Assembly: GCA_024226315.1 (NCBI GenBank)
Contig: JAAELT010000006.1
Span: 1-64,000 of the forward strand
Direction of reading: 5' to 3'
From: a bacterium
Lineage (GTDB): Bacteria > Acidobacteriota > Thermoanaerobaculia > Multivoradales > J023
Length of the DNA stretch: 64,000 nucleotides
Under the pieces are notes generated by a model. That model saw only the letters and a program-made list of their open reading frames with translations. It had not been told where the DNA came from and ran no database searches. Of the stretch, positions 1 through 8,535 are shown piece after piece; positions within the stretch are counted from its first letter, which is position 1; each line of letters starts with the position of its first letter. The position numbers and the translations under genes are program-made.

Positions 1-295
1 CGTCCAGGGTCCTGCCCTCGACCAGCACCATGATCAGGAAGTGGGTACCCTCCTCTTCCTCGATGCCGTAGATGGTGACGATGTTGGGATGATTGAGCTT
101 GGCCAGGACCTGCGCTTCCCACCGGAACCGCTGGTAGCGGTCGGGATCGGCCGCCCACTCCGGGGTCAGGGCCTTGATCGCCACCTTGCGGTGGAGCTTG
201 AGATCCTCGGCGAGATACACTGATCCCATGCCGCCGATGCTGAGCTGGGAGAGGATCTCGTAGTTGGATAGGCTGGGTGCGACCGTTTCCACCAT
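1..295 (-). CDS. Serine/threonine protein kinase, N-terminal part (runs off the window)
   Basis: Reading the minus strand from an ATG at 295 gives about 98 residues that match the start of a bacterial Hanks-type kinase. There is a glycine-rich loop (GGMGSVYLAED), the ATP-anchoring lysine in VAIKAL, a helix-C glutamate in WEAQVLAKL and the HPNIVTIYGI strand. The gene continues past base 1, so the catalytic loop and any C-terminal sensor domain are not visible. An upstream ATG at 306 is closed by a stop after one codon, which supports 295 as the start. Kinases of this shape phosphorylate proteins on Ser/Thr in signalling. No substrate can be inferred here. Confidence 0.9.
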   Translation of the reverse strand, partial: MVETVAPSLSNYEILSQLSIGGMGSVYLAEDLKLHRKVAIKALTPEWAADPDRYQRFRWEAQVLAKLNHPNIVTIYGIEEEEGTHFLIMVLVEGRTLD

Positions 296-531
296 CTTCA
301 CGCCATGATAGCGCAGGCGGCGAGCGGCTCCTGCCGGTCGGCCCTTCTCATTCCGTGCGGAGCCTGTCGCCGCGCTGCTCCTCCGGGGCCGATCGCCGCG
401 GCGTACTCTGGCGTCGGTCGTCGGCTGAAATGGTCAGTGACCAGTGACGATCTGATAGACTCGAAGGAGCTACTTGCGCACCCAGAAACGTCGAGGCCGG
501 GGCCGGAAGGGGAGCCGGCCGGTCAGTCCTG

Positions 532-924
532 ATGATTTCCCCGCCTGGAACCTCTGAGAGAAGCCACCGCCAGATGCAGTCGGGTGAGCTGGCGATCCGT
601 GTGGACAACGTGACCCGCACCCTCTGGGACGCCTCTCTGGGAAGGCCCCTCCAGCTCGAAATCGACGCGTCGGCAGAGTTGATCGAGGTCGTTGCCGAGG
701 ACGAGACAGGAGGATTTCCCCTGGTGTCTTTGCTCGTCCCTTTCGATCCCGGGAGCGGTCGTCAGGAACCGGTCGACGCTTCTTTCGTGCTCCCCGGAGG
801 TCGTCAACGCATCTCCTTGCGGGTGTCGCCCTGGCGAGATCCGGCCCGCGCAGGGCGAGGAGCGGAGCTCGAGCTCAGCTACTCAGCTGCCGGATCGACC
901 ACCGACGCCGCCGCTGCGCAATAG
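532..924 (+). CDS. Small hypothetical protein
   Basis: The 130-codon frame reads as a compact beta-rich protein: alternating hydrophobic stretches such as LAIRVDN, LQLEIDASAELIEVVAED and ISLRVSPW. It has no signal peptide and no membrane segment. The N-terminal 14 codons are less protein-like, so the true start may be the ATG at 574. Its last 50 bases overlap the 3' end of the convergent gene ending at 875. I do not recognise the family. The opposing frame over the same interval is Arg/Gln/His-rich and looks like a shadow. Confidence 0.55.
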   Translation: MISPPGTSERSHRQMQSGELAIRVDNVTRTLWDASLGRPLQLEIDASAELIEVVAEDETGGFPLVSLLVPFDPGSGRQEPVDASFVLPGGRQRISLRVSPWRDPARAGRGAELELSYSAAGSTTDAAAAQ

Positions 925-1879
925 CCCGTAGCTCCGCGTCGATCGTCGCCGTCTCCTCGATACTGAGCACTCGGGGTTGGCGATGGGTGATCGCGGTGTC
1001 CGACCGTCCTCGCGCATCGGGCTCGGGGCAGCGACTCTTGCCGCCGCCAGTGAAGAACCGCGGTATCCGTAGGCGCTCGGCGGGGGCGTCGAGCCCGAGA
1101 GCTCGGGTCGCTTTCACGTAACAGCGGGGATGCAATACGGTATGCATGCGCCGCATGTCGACGGGATGCTCATCGTCCGGATGGTCGCCGGCGAAACAGA
1201 GCTCCGGCAGCGCTTCCTGCAAAGGATCGAAGCTCTCGGGCACCGGGCACCGCGTCTCCCACGGCGTCAACAGCCGCAGGCATTCGTTCACCAATACGGT
1301 TTGCCGCGGCGAAGGGCGGCGGGAGCGCAACCTGAGCTCTCCCCGCGCCTCCCGGGTCGTCTCGACCAGAGAACCGAAGCGATGCTGCATTTCTTTCAAC
1401 AACAGGCCCTTGCCGTAACGGAAGTAGGTGTCGTTGCGCATCCGTTCGGGGTTTTGAGTCAGGAAATCGTTGATCGCCCTCGCTTCGGAGGTCGAATAGT
1501 CGTGCAATAACCGGCTGATGCCGAGATTGACATAGAACGAGCTTCTCCGCGCGGCGATGCGCGTGAGGTCGACGACAAACCGAATGAGCAGATCGTCGGC
1601 GATCTTCGGGGTCGTCCGATCATCACGGCGCTGTCGTATCTGCGGAGACTCGGCTACGCAGCAGACGAGGTGTTGTAAGAGCTGAGATCTGCTCTTGGAG
1701 ACCTTGGTGCGATATCTGCGCGGCTGGGAGAAACGGCGCCTGTCTTGTTCGGTGACCAGATCGTCCAGGTGCGACAGAGCCTTGACGGTAACGCGCATCG
1801 CCGATGATCGATCGGGATGAATGAAGTAAGCCAAACGAAAGGCTCGCTCCGCATCCCTCGCCGAGCTCGCGACCACCAC
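875..1879 (-). CDS. Uncharacterised conserved protein with HPDDEHPV motif
   Basis: This 334-residue soluble protein starts at a GTG. It has an alpha-helical N-terminus (ERAFRLAYFIHPDRSSAMRV), a middle block (SSFYVNLGISRLLHDYST) and a C-terminal block (PWETRCPVPE ... HPDDEHPVDMRRMHTVLHP ... LGLDAPAERLRIPRFF). From memory these blocks recur in an uncharacterised protein family common in Acidobacteriota-type genomes; the N-terminal helices faintly recall ECF-sigma region 2. No catalytic motif is assigned. The coding frame continues upstream of the GTG to a TAG only two codons away, and beyond that TAG lies a further in-frame start (see 1886-1954). The true N-terminus is therefore uncertain. Confidence 0.7.
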   Translation of the reverse strand: MVVASSARDAERAFRLAYFIHPDRSSAMRVTVKALSHLDDLVTEQDRRRFSQPRRYRTKVSKSRSQLLQHLVCCVAESPQIRQRRDDRTTPKIADDLLIRFVVDLTRIAARRSSFYVNLGISRLLHDYSTSEARAINDFLTQNPERMRNDTYFRYGKGLLLKEMQHRFGSLVETTREARGELRLRSRRPSPRQTVLVNECLRLLTPWETRCPVPESFDPLQEALPELCFAGDHPDDEHPVDMRRMHTVLHPRCYVKATRALGLDAPAERLRIPRFFTGGGKSRCPEPDARGRSDTAITHRQPRVLSIEETATIDAELRAIAQRRRRWSIRQLSS

Positions 1880-1885
1880 GGCTCG

Positions 1886-1954
1886 CTATGCGGTGTTTTC
1901 GAGCGGCATGGCTCGGCTGTCGGAGACGGGCTCGAGAGTCAGACGGTAGCTCAT
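1886..1954 (-). other. Short in-frame upstream ORF ending in TAG just before the 875-1879 gene
   Basis: An ATG at 1954 opens 22 codons (MSYRLTLEPVSDSRAMPLEN-TA) that end in TAG at 1888-1886, in the same frame as the GTG at 1879 and two codons before it. If the TAG were a sense codon, the two would form one continuous N-terminus. It may be a nonsense mutation in the gene's true start region, or a leader ORF. The sequence alone does not decide. Confidence 0.4.
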
Positions 1955-2287
1955 CGATACACGACCTGGAGCATCCATGACCTGTTAGCGGGACAAGATA
2001 TATTGTTTCTATGCGAGCATCATGCCAGGCGGCATCGTCGATATTCCCGCTCGTCGATAGCTCTGCGGTCGTAGGATCAACAATATCTGTCACATTGCGC
2101 TGTCCTGGAATGTCATCTCGGCTGGTCCGCCAGCCGTCAGAGGTCAGTGAGTGTCACGGTCTCGACGGAGGGAGCGGTGAACGGGTTGCACCCCGAGTCG
2201 CGAGCTCGATCGAATGCTGGCCGAGGTCGTCGCGGCGGGGCACGGTACGGCCCGCGCCGCGACCTGGTGGATGTTGCGGGGTCCTAT
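1955..2287. other. Non-coding stretch
   Basis: About 330 bases separate the uncharacterised protein from the pilin gene. They include a locally AT-rich patch near 1995-2012 that could hold the promoter for the leftward gene. No convincing gene, hairpin terminator or repeat was found. Confidence 0.4.
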
Positions 2288-2881
2288 CTACGGAGCCGCC
2301 GCCAATGGCAGGACCAATCCGTCGTACGGCAGCTGGTCGCCGTGGAGCACTTGCACGCCGGCGACCGTAGAGGCCACCACATGGAGATCGTCCTGAATCG
2401 CGAGGATCGGGAGCGTCACCACGAGGTTCCAGGGTGAGTCAGGCACCCACGGCGTGCACTGCGGGGGCGTGACGCCGTAGCAGTCATAGTGGATGGACTC
2501 TCGGGTGACTTTGTCTTTGCAGATGCAGAGCCTGCCAGGCATGCCGAAGCCCGGCGAAAGCAGCCCGGAGCCGCTGGGACAGTACTGAGCCTGCTTTTCG
2601 GGCGAGAAGTAATGGCCGTTGTCCGTGACGACCCGTGCCAGCTCGTCACAGGTTTCGACGTCGGGGAACGCGTTTCCCGGGCTGGTGGCAGAGTAGGCCG
2701 CGAACGCGTTGAGGATCTGCTGACCGAAGGCTTCGGCGGCAGCGATCTTGGCTTGGTCCCGGTACTCGGACAGCATGGGGGCCGCCAAAGCGGTGAGAAT
2801 GCCGATGATGGCGACGACCACCATCAGCTCGATGAGCGAGAATCCACTTTGGCGACGGTTTCGAAACTCATTTCGGGTCAT
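2288..2881 (-). CDS. Type IV pilin-like / pseudopilin protein
   Basis: The 197-residue product has a textbook class III prepilin start. A short basic leader ends in SG, followed by FSLIELMVVVAIIGILTALA, with Glu at +5 of the mature protein and a hydrophobic N-terminal helix (about residues 13-35). A prepilin peptidase would cleave after the Gly and methylate the Phe. The globular domain carries six Cys residues in the second half, enough for disulfide pairing as in the D-region of pilins. It stands alone here with no pil/gsp operon, so it could be a major pilin, a minor pilin or a type II secretion pseudopilin. A striking palindrome lies about 90 bases upstream. Confidence 0.93.
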   Translation of the reverse strand: MTRNEFRNRRQSGFSLIELMVVVAIIGILTALAAPMLSEYRDQAKIAAAEAFGQQILNAFAAYSATSPGNAFPDVETCDELARVVTDNGHYFSPEKQAQYCPSGSGLLSPGFGMPGRLCICKDKVTRESIHYDCYGVTPPQCTPWVPDSPWNLVVTLPILAIQDDLHVVASTVAGVQVLHGDQLPYDGLVLPLAAAP

Positions 2882-2969
2882 CTTCAGGCCTCCTGTCCTT
2901 GATCATTGTCTCCGGTCACTTGACACACCTCATGGCGGCAGCAGCCTAGGTGACGGGGCACCTGCGGAC

Positions 2970-3001
2970 CGTACGACTTTCTGAAATCAGAAAGTCGTAC
3001 G
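2970..3001. repeat. 32-base near-perfect palindrome upstream of the pilin gene
   Basis: The 15-base arms 2970-2984 and 2987-3001 are perfectly complementary (CGTACGACTTTCTGA and its reverse complement) with only AA between them. There is no T-run on either side, so a terminator is unlikely. Its position 90 bases before the pilin start suits an operator for a dimeric regulator or a recombination site. Confidence 0.8.
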
Positions 3002-3095
3002 CTGGAACCGAGCTGTGGCGGCAGGGCTACGGTCTCCATCTCGGCGACCGGCCGGAGGAAGTGATCCGCAGAGTCGAGGTTCCCCCGAGATCGGT

Positions 3096-3137
3096 GTCTG
3101 GCACCACACCACTGGGGTCTGGCACCACACCACTGGG
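3096..3137. repeat. Two tandem copies of a 21-base unit containing CTGGCACC
   Basis: Bases 3096-3116 and 3117-3137 are identical. The unit holds TCTGGCACC and CACCACTGGG. Related CTGGCACC sequences occur at other gene borders in this window (about 14827, 42466, 57518). Confidence 0.85.
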
Positions 3138-3183
3138 GTCGAGCTTCAGCTGCCGGTCCTGCGAGCCGGCGGGCGCTCCCTGA

Positions 3184-3690
3184 TCAGAAGCTCGGATTGT
3201 CGGCGGTGGGGCCGTAGACCTGGGGCACCGGTACGCCGAGCTGGCGGAAGTAGACCGAGAGCTGGCCGCGGTGGTGGACGACGTGGTTGAGCACGAAACC
3301 GCGCATGGCGGCGACGCACGGCGCTTCGAAGATCATATTCTCGCCGCTGCGCAGCTGCCAGGGCTCCATCATCGTGGCGTCGTCGGCGCCCTGGAGCGCC
3401 TGCTCGAAAGCGGCGACGCTCTGGTCGTGGGCCGACAGCAGCTCTTCGACGGACTCGGGATTGACGGGTTGATAGTCGGCGGTGGCGAAGTCGAAGGCGT
3501 CGTGGCCGACCATGCTGGCGGCCCAGGCGGGGAGCTCGGCGATGTGGCCGGCGAGGCGGGACAGGGTCATCGACTTATCGTGCGGCTGCCAGGCGAGCTG
3601 GTCTTCCGGCACGGCTTCCAACATCCTGCGGGTACTGGCGGCCTCGACCTTGAATTCGCCGAGTATCGCGTCGCTGATCATCGTCGTCAT
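3184..3690 (-). CDS. DinB-family protein
   Basis: This 168-residue four-helix-bundle protein has the DinB pattern: an early ATRRMLEAVPEDQLAWQPHDKS-like helix pair, an HI(A)EL histidine in helix 2 (about residue 49), and the terminal NHVVHHRGQLSVYFRQLG motif with the two remaining metal-binding histidines. Family members are metal-dependent and include thiol S-transferases and mycothiol/bacillithiol-type enzymes. The DNA-damage name is historical. Start ATG 3690 is preceded by AAGGAGGAATCC. It is monocistronic. The substrate cannot be deduced. Confidence 0.9.
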   Translation of the reverse strand: MTTMISDAILGEFKVEAASTRRMLEAVPEDQLAWQPHDKSMTLSRLAGHIAELPAWAASMVGHDAFDFATADYQPVNPESVEELLSAHDQSVAAFEQALQGADDATMMEPWQLRSGENMIFEAPCVAAMRGFVLNHVVHHRGQLSVYFRQLGVPVPQVYGPTADNPSF

Positions 3691-3758
3691 GGATTCCTCC
3701 TTGGGGATCTACAGAATCTGTGGGGGCGGGAGTCTACAGCTTTCCCCGCCTCAGCGGC

Positions 3759-4844
3759 TCAGATCGTCGGCGCCATACGGCTGCGCAGGATGCCCTTGAT
3801 CGATCTCAGAGCTTCGAGGCTCAGGGCTTCGGCGATCGCGGCGCGGTGGAAGAGCTCGAGCCCGGCCACGGCGTCGCGGTCGTCGCGCAGCTGCTGGAAG
3901 ATGGGGAACAGCTCGCCGGCGAGCATGCGTACCTCCCGCGGCCGCGACTGCTTGAGATAGATGCCGGCCAGGTCGAGTGACGCCAGGGCGTAGTCTCCGA
4001 GGTTCCGGTGCTCCCGCAGGCGAACCCTCACGGTCTGCAGGAAATGCTCCGCCTCCGACAGCATGCCCCGCTTCTCGAGGATCCGTCCTTCGGCCCACAG
4101 CAGCCTGATCTGTGAGGACGAAGTCTCGGGTTGCTCGTTGATCTCCTGAGCGTAGCGCAGCCAGTAGACGGCCTCCATCGGGTTCGACTCCCGGTCGTCC
4201 GCCATGGCGACGGCCAGATGATGGGCGGCGGAGTAGTACGTCTCGGGGCTCTGCTGGCGATCGATGAGCGACATCGCCTCGAACAGGTCGCCGGCCGCCT
4301 TCCAGGGCTCGTTCGAGCACAGCCACAGCACGCCACGATCCACCAGCACGCAGCCCCACAGGTGGTGACGGCGAAGATCCCGGTAGAGCCGGATCGCGAA
4401 ATCGAGACAGCGCTCGGCTTCTTCGTACTGGCGTTGATCGCGGCGCAGGCAGCCGAGTCGATGCACGAGATCGGCGCGCGCCAGGTCGTCGGCGTCGTCG
4501 GCGAAGAAGAAGCTCGCGACCCGGCAGGTGGCCTCCGCGGCGGCGAAGTCGGACACCGAGCGTTGAGCATTGGCCGCTGCCGCGAGGGCGTGCACCTGGA
4601 TGGAGCACCATCCCAACGGGCCCCCGCATCTTCGCTTCGAAATGGTCTGCGCCAGTCTCGGCGCCAGGCAAGCGGCGCTTAGCCCGGCCTCGGGATCGTG
4701 GCAACGGAGGTCTTCGCACCGCTCGAGATAGCGGCGAAAGCAGGCGAGGGTCCGGTACTCCGGGCGATCGAGGACCTTCGCAGCCTGAGCCGGCAGATCG
4801 AGGGCGTCGATCAGCCGCCGGGCCCGAAGATCGTCATCGGTCAT
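3759..4844 (-). CDS. TPR-like helical repeat protein
   Basis: The start ATG at 4844 follows AGGAAGGATCGATC, a good ribosome site; frame read further upstream is only the shadow of the next gene. The 361-residue product is alpha-helical, with degenerate tetratricopeptide pairs (for example YEEAERCLDFAIRLYRDL, LSEAEHFLQTVRVRLREH, LGDYALASLDLAGIYLKQ). It has no signal peptide or catalytic motif. Such proteins in this type of genome act as protein-interaction scaffolds, often with sigma or HTH regulators, but no partner is adjacent here. Confidence 0.8.
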   Translation of the reverse strand: MTDDDLRARRLIDALDLPAQAAKVLDRPEYRTLACFRRYLERCEDLRCHDPEAGLSAACLAPRLAQTISKRRCGGPLGWCSIQVHALAAAANAQRSVSDFAAAEATCRVASFFFADDADDLARADLVHRLGCLRRDQRQYEEAERCLDFAIRLYRDLRRHHLWGCVLVDRGVLWLCSNEPWKAAGDLFEAMSLIDRQQSPETYYSAAHHLAVAMADDRESNPMEAVYWLRYAQEINEQPETSSSQIRLLWAEGRILEKRGMLSEAEHFLQTVRVRLREHRNLGDYALASLDLAGIYLKQSRPREVRMLAGELFPIFQQLRDDRDAVAGLELFHRAAIAEALSLEALRSIKGILRSRMAPTI

Positions 4845-4974
4845 GATCGATCCTTCCTGAACTGGCCAACGAGAAGAGATGGACGGCCTCTCGGGCCGGG
4901 AGCCCTCCCACCCTCTACCATCCCGATCCGGTGGTGGCGTCACCGGCCGTCGTCTGGAGCGAATCGAATGTAGT

Positions 4975-6381
4975 TTAGCAGGCGCAGTCGCGGATCCACG
5001 CGGCCAGCGACTCGTCGCGCTCGATGTCGGGGTCGGTGATCCGCAGCCCGCCGTCGGCAAGAGCCAGCTGGACGCCGTTGCGCAGGTCCTGGATGATGCA
5101 GTCCAGGAAGCCATGTCCGGACAGGTCGTCCGAAGAACGGAAGATCCATGGCTCCTTCTCGAGGATCCGGCGCGCGGCCGCCATCGGACCGCCATGGTGC
5201 GCCGTGAGTGCCAGGAGCGCCGTTACGTAGGGCAGGGAACAGTCGCCGTGGACCTCCGACGCCTCGTGCGGTTCCTCGCGCGGCATGTTTGTCTCGGCGT
5301 AATAGAAATAGTCCGAGGACAACAGGGCCTTGTACTTCTCGCGGCTGGTCGTGGCGTCGTCCTCTTCGCTGTAGCCGTCGTGGAGGATGCTGCCGCCCTG
5401 GTCGATGGCGATGTCCGCGATCGCGGCTCCCGGCCTCATCCGCCGGATCTGATCGTAGCTGCAGACCTTCTCTGCCGCCTTGGCTCCCGAGCGGTGCGCG
5501 AAGACGATGCCCACGGCGTCGTCGAAGGCCTGGTCGGTGAGGCTCGCCGCGATCTCGAAGCTCTCGAAGCCGAGGTTCTCCAGCTCTCGTGCCACCCGTT
5601 GCCGGGCCGGCTGCCAGGGCTCGATCACGATCAGCCGGGCCGCCTTGGGCCGCACCTTCTCGATTGCGCTCATCCCGGCGATGCCGGCCCCGACGACGAT
5701 CACCGTGCCTTGCCCGATGCCGCCCTGCTCCAGGCCCTCGACCAGCTTGCGGCCCGAGACCGAGCCGGCGAAGCGCGACATGCTGGCCACGATCGGAGTA
5801 CGGTCGCCGCCGTGCTGCAGATAGGAGCAGTTGCCGACCGTGCCGCCGTCCAGGATGGCGGCGAAATTGCGCCGGGCGAGCATGCGGCACAGGCCGGGCG
5901 GCTTGCTGGCCAGATGCAGGGCGCCGATACGCAGCAGCGGTCCCTGCAGCTCACTCTCGTAGGCCGTCGGCTCCTTGAGGGCGTGCACGACATCGATCGG
6001 GCCGAGAGCGCCGGCCCGCCCGGGATCGATCAGCTCGGCTCCCGCCGCGGCGTATTCCTCGTCGGGGAAGGCCACACCCGCTTCGCTGGTCGCCTTTTCG
6101 CCCGCCCCGCGCAAGACGAAGACGAGTGGCTCGAGGCCCAGATCCCGGAGGTCTCGCCGCAGCAGGTCGACGTGCCGCGGCGTCATCGCGACACGCCGCT
6201 CCTGGACGATGAACTCGTCGGTGCCGAGCAGGAAGGAGACCTGCCGTTTGCGAAACGGCAGGCCTCGAAGAGCCTCGCGGGCTCTCTCCCTCAGGTTCGA
6301 CGCCGATCGCGAGGCCGGTGGCGCCGCCACCCTCCCGGGCGACGTTGCGTTTGCCCCCCTTTGGGGGGACGTGACCGTCAC
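4975..6381 (-). CDS. Alanine dehydrogenase / PNT-family NAD(P)-binding dehydrogenase
   Basis: The 468-residue product has the N-terminal Ald/PNT signature (TDEFIVQERRVAMTPRHVDLL) near residues 45-65 and a Rossmann motif, VVVGAGIAGMSAIEK, around residue 230. The dinucleotide half continues with LIVIEPWQPARQRVARELEN. The start GTG overlaps the tyrS stop by four bases (GTGA) and is preceded by GGGGAG, so translation is coupled to tyrS. It is about 100 residues longer than usual alanine dehydrogenase, with about 35 extra N-terminal residues and a helical C-terminal tail. It could instead be a saccharopine-dehydrogenase-like relative, because substrate residues were not aligned. Confidence 0.8.
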   Translation of the reverse strand: MTVTSPQRGANATSPGRVAAPPASRSASNLRERAREALRGLPFRKRQVSFLLGTDEFIVQERRVAMTPRHVDLLRRDLRDLGLEPLVFVLRGAGEKATSEAGVAFPDEEYAAAGAELIDPGRAGALGPIDVVHALKEPTAYESELQGPLLRIGALHLASKPPGLCRMLARRNFAAILDGGTVGNCSYLQHGGDRTPIVASMSRFAGSVSGRKLVEGLEQGGIGQGTVIVVGAGIAGMSAIEKVRPKAARLIVIEPWQPARQRVARELENLGFESFEIAASLTDQAFDDAVGIVFAHRSGAKAAEKVCSYDQIRRMRPGAAIADIAIDQGGSILHDGYSEEDDATTSREKYKALLSSDYFYYAETNMPREEPHEASEVHGDCSLPYVTALLALTAHHGGPMAAARRILEKEPWIFRSSDDLSGHGFLDCIIQDLRNGVQLALADGGLRITDPDIERDESLAAWIRDCAC

Positions 6382-7661
6382 GAGCTCTCCCCGGCCACGG
6401 TTACCAGGTGGTAGTGTTTCTGGCCCTTGCGCAGCACGAGGACCGAGCCCTCGAGGAAGTCGTCGGCCGAGAGCGCCGCCCGCTCGTCGCGGACCCGCAG
6501 ATTGTTGACGTACAGGCCGCCGTCGCGGATGAGACGCTTCGCCGCGCCCTTCGACGGCGTCAGGCCGCTCGTCACCATCAGCTCGGTGACTTGCAGGCCG
6601 CCGTCGAGGGCGGCGGGGGCGAGCTCGGTGGACGGCACGTCGCCGAAAATCTCGCGGATCTCGGCGCTCGCGAAATCGCTGATCTCCGCCCCGAAGAGAA
6701 CCCGCGAGGAGCGTTCGGCACGCTCCAGCGCGGTCGGTCCGTGCACCCTCTCCGTGACGTCTCTGGCCAGGGCGTGATGCGCCTCGCGTTTCTCGGGCGC
6801 CGCCTGGTGCGCCGTCTCGAGCTCGCCGATCTCGTCGCGATCGAGCCAGGTGAAGTACTTGAGGTACTTGATCACGTCGCGGTCGTCGGTGCCCAACCAG
6901 TACTGGTAGAAGCGGTAGGGCGAGGTCAGCTCGGCGTCGAGCCACACCGCCCCCGCTTCGGTCTTGCCGAACTTCACGCCGCTCGAGGTCATCACCAGCG
7001 GCGAGACCAGCGCGTAGGCCTTCTTCCGCCGCAGACGGCGGATGAGCTCCGCGCCGGCGGTGATGTTGCCCCACTGGTCGCTGCCGCCCATCTGCAGACT
7101 GCAATCGTGGCGGTCGTGGAGCACCAGGAAGTCGTAGGACTGGAGCAGCAGGTAGGTGAACTCGGTGTAGGAGATGCCGTCCTCGCCCTCGAGCCGGCGC
7201 TGGACGCCCTCCTTGGCCAGCATGTAGTTGACGGTGAAGTGCTTGCCGATGTCGCGCAGGAACTCCACCAGAGGGATGGTGGTCAGCCAATCGCCGTTGT
7301 CGACCATCCGGGCCGGGTTCTCGCGGCTGTCGAAGTCGAGGAACAGGCCGAGCTGCTTCTTGATGCCGACCAGGTTCTCGGCCACCTGCTCGGTGGTCAG
7401 CAGCTGCCGTTCCTTGGCCTTGCCGGTCGGGTCGCCGATCAGGCCGGTGCCACCGCCGGCGAGCACGATCGGCGTGTGGCCGAAACGTTGCATGCGCGCC
7501 ATGTTGAAGATCTGGAGCAGGCTGCCGACGTGCAGGCTGCGGGCCGAGGGATCGAAGCCGATGTAGAAGCTCCTGCCGCCGCCGGCGAGATGATCCTCGA
7601 CGCCTTCCGACGCGTCGTAGACGAGACCGCGCCACTCTAGATCCTGGAAAACGCTCAACAT
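6378..7661 (-). CDS. tyrS: Tyrosine--tRNA ligase
   Basis: This 427-residue class I synthetase has the HIGH-equivalent in DPSARSLHVGSLL (about residues 37-49), a KMSKS-equivalent KFGKT loop (about residue 230), the GGSDQWGNI tyrosine/ATP pocket motif and a C-terminal S4-like RNA-binding domain (GLTPSKGAAKRLIRDGGLYVNN). Length is typical for TyrS. ATG 7661 is preceded by AAGAGGAGAAG. The stop codon overlaps the start of the downstream dehydrogenase gene. It charges tRNA-Tyr with tyrosine in the cytoplasm. Confidence 0.97.
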   Translation of the reverse strand: MLSVFQDLEWRGLVYDASEGVEDHLAGGGRSFYIGFDPSARSLHVGSLLQIFNMARMQRFGHTPIVLAGGGTGLIGDPTGKAKERQLLTTEQVAENLVGIKKQLGLFLDFDSRENPARMVDNGDWLTTIPLVEFLRDIGKHFTVNYMLAKEGVQRRLEGEDGISYTEFTYLLLQSYDFLVLHDRHDCSLQMGGSDQWGNITAGAELIRRLRRKKAYALVSPLVMTSSGVKFGKTEAGAVWLDAELTSPYRFYQYWLGTDDRDVIKYLKYFTWLDRDEIGELETAHQAAPEKREAHHALARDVTERVHGPTALERAERSSRVLFGAEISDFASAEIREIFGDVPSTELAPAALDGGLQVTELMVTSGLTPSKGAAKRLIRDGGLYVNNLRVRDERAALSADDFLEGSVLVLRKGQKHYHLVTVAGESS

Positions 7662-7947
7662 CTTCTCCTCTTGTCGACTGCGGGCCGGACGGCGGAGCGA
7701 ACTGTCTTGGATGGGGGGCTGAGCCAGGCGGGAGCCCGGAAAGCAAGGGGCAGGAGTATACCATCTCCACCTCCGGGCCCCACCGCCGGCAGAAACTGGG
7801 CGCCGCATTCCGAGGCGCGGGAGGTCCTGCGCCGGGCGTGGGGCGGCGATGGTCGTAGCGCCGACATTGAAATCGGCGAAACGAGGCGATAAGCTGGACG
7901 AGAACGAATCCGGGGAATGCGTAGCTCTTGTCAGGAGGAGAGAGACG

Positions 7948-8445
7948 ATGGATCGAACCGCCCGTGTCGTGATCGCAGCAACCTTGACTGCATTGATCCT
8001 GATCCTGCCGCTTCAGGTCTCCGGAGCTTCGCCGCCACCGCCTGAGAGGCCGGCACCGTCTGAGAGCCCGGCACCGTCCGAGAGACCGGCGCCCGATCCG
8101 GGCGTGACGTTCCGGATCGCCGCCCCTGACGCCGCCGAAGGGCCGATTTGGTCGGCCCCGAAGGGATTCCCCTATCCGTCGGCTCGCGAGCCGGCGAACC
8201 GAATCCTGCAAGGGCGCGTGCAACCCGCGCCGGACGTTCGCACGGGGGTCTGCCTCGCGGCCGACCCGGAGCTGTGCGGGTTCGGCGCCTTCGTGGCGCG
8301 CTCGAAGCCCTGCCTGGCGGCCGGCGATTGCCCGGCCTTCGAGGCCTGGGAGAGAGTGATGGGCTCGCCTGGTCCGCGGCCGGCGCCGGAATCCACGGTG
8401 CGTGCCGCGGGGTTGACGCCGAGACCGGCCAAGCCGCGCGACTGA
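7948..8445 (+). CDS. Secreted hypothetical protein with proline-rich linker
   Basis: ATG 7948 follows AGGAGGAGAGAGACG. The 165-residue product begins with a Sec-type signal peptide (ARVVIAATLTALILILPLQVSGA). A Pro/Glu/Ser repeat region follows (ERPAPSESPAPSERPAP), and then a domain with four cysteines (CLAADPELCGF and KPCLAAGDCPAF) likely to form disulfides after export. No family is recognised. It sits immediately upstream of a lipoprotein gene but the two are separated by a repeat array, so co-expression is uncertain. Confidence 0.7.
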   Translation: MDRTARVVIAATLTALILILPLQVSGASPPPPERPAPSESPAPSERPAPDPGVTFRIAAPDAAEGPIWSAPKGFPYPSAREPANRILQGRVQPAPDVRTGVCLAADPELCGFGAFVARSKPCLAAGDCPAFEAWERVMGSPGPRPAPESTVRAAGLTPRPAKPRD

Positions 8446-8483
8446 GCCCGCGCCGGGCCGAGTCGGGTAGGATGGGGTTCTAC

Positions 8484-8530
8484 CCTGTTCGAAGGGAGAC
8501 CTGTTCGAAGGGAGACCTGTTCGAAGGAGA
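8484..8530 (+). repeat. Three tandem 16-base units, each carrying a Shine-Dalgarno-like core
   Basis: Units 8484-8499, 8500-8515 and 8516-8530 read CCTGTTCGAAGGGAGA, the last lacking one G. Every copy contains GAAGG(G)AGA. The last copy lies six bases before the ATG at 8536, so it serves as the ribosome-binding site; the two upstream copies are duplicates of it. Confidence 0.85.
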
Positions 8531-8535
8531 TGTTC

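Noticed and set aside
523..807. 94-codon minus-strand frame opposite the small hypothetical gene
   Set aside because: His/Arg/Gln-rich with no ribosome site; the plus frame has a more natural beta-protein pattern.
1623..2093. 156-codon minus-strand frame starting at 2093
   Set aside because: Most of it overlaps the 875-1879 gene in another frame and has shadow-like composition. The non-overlapping first 70 codons have no start signal.
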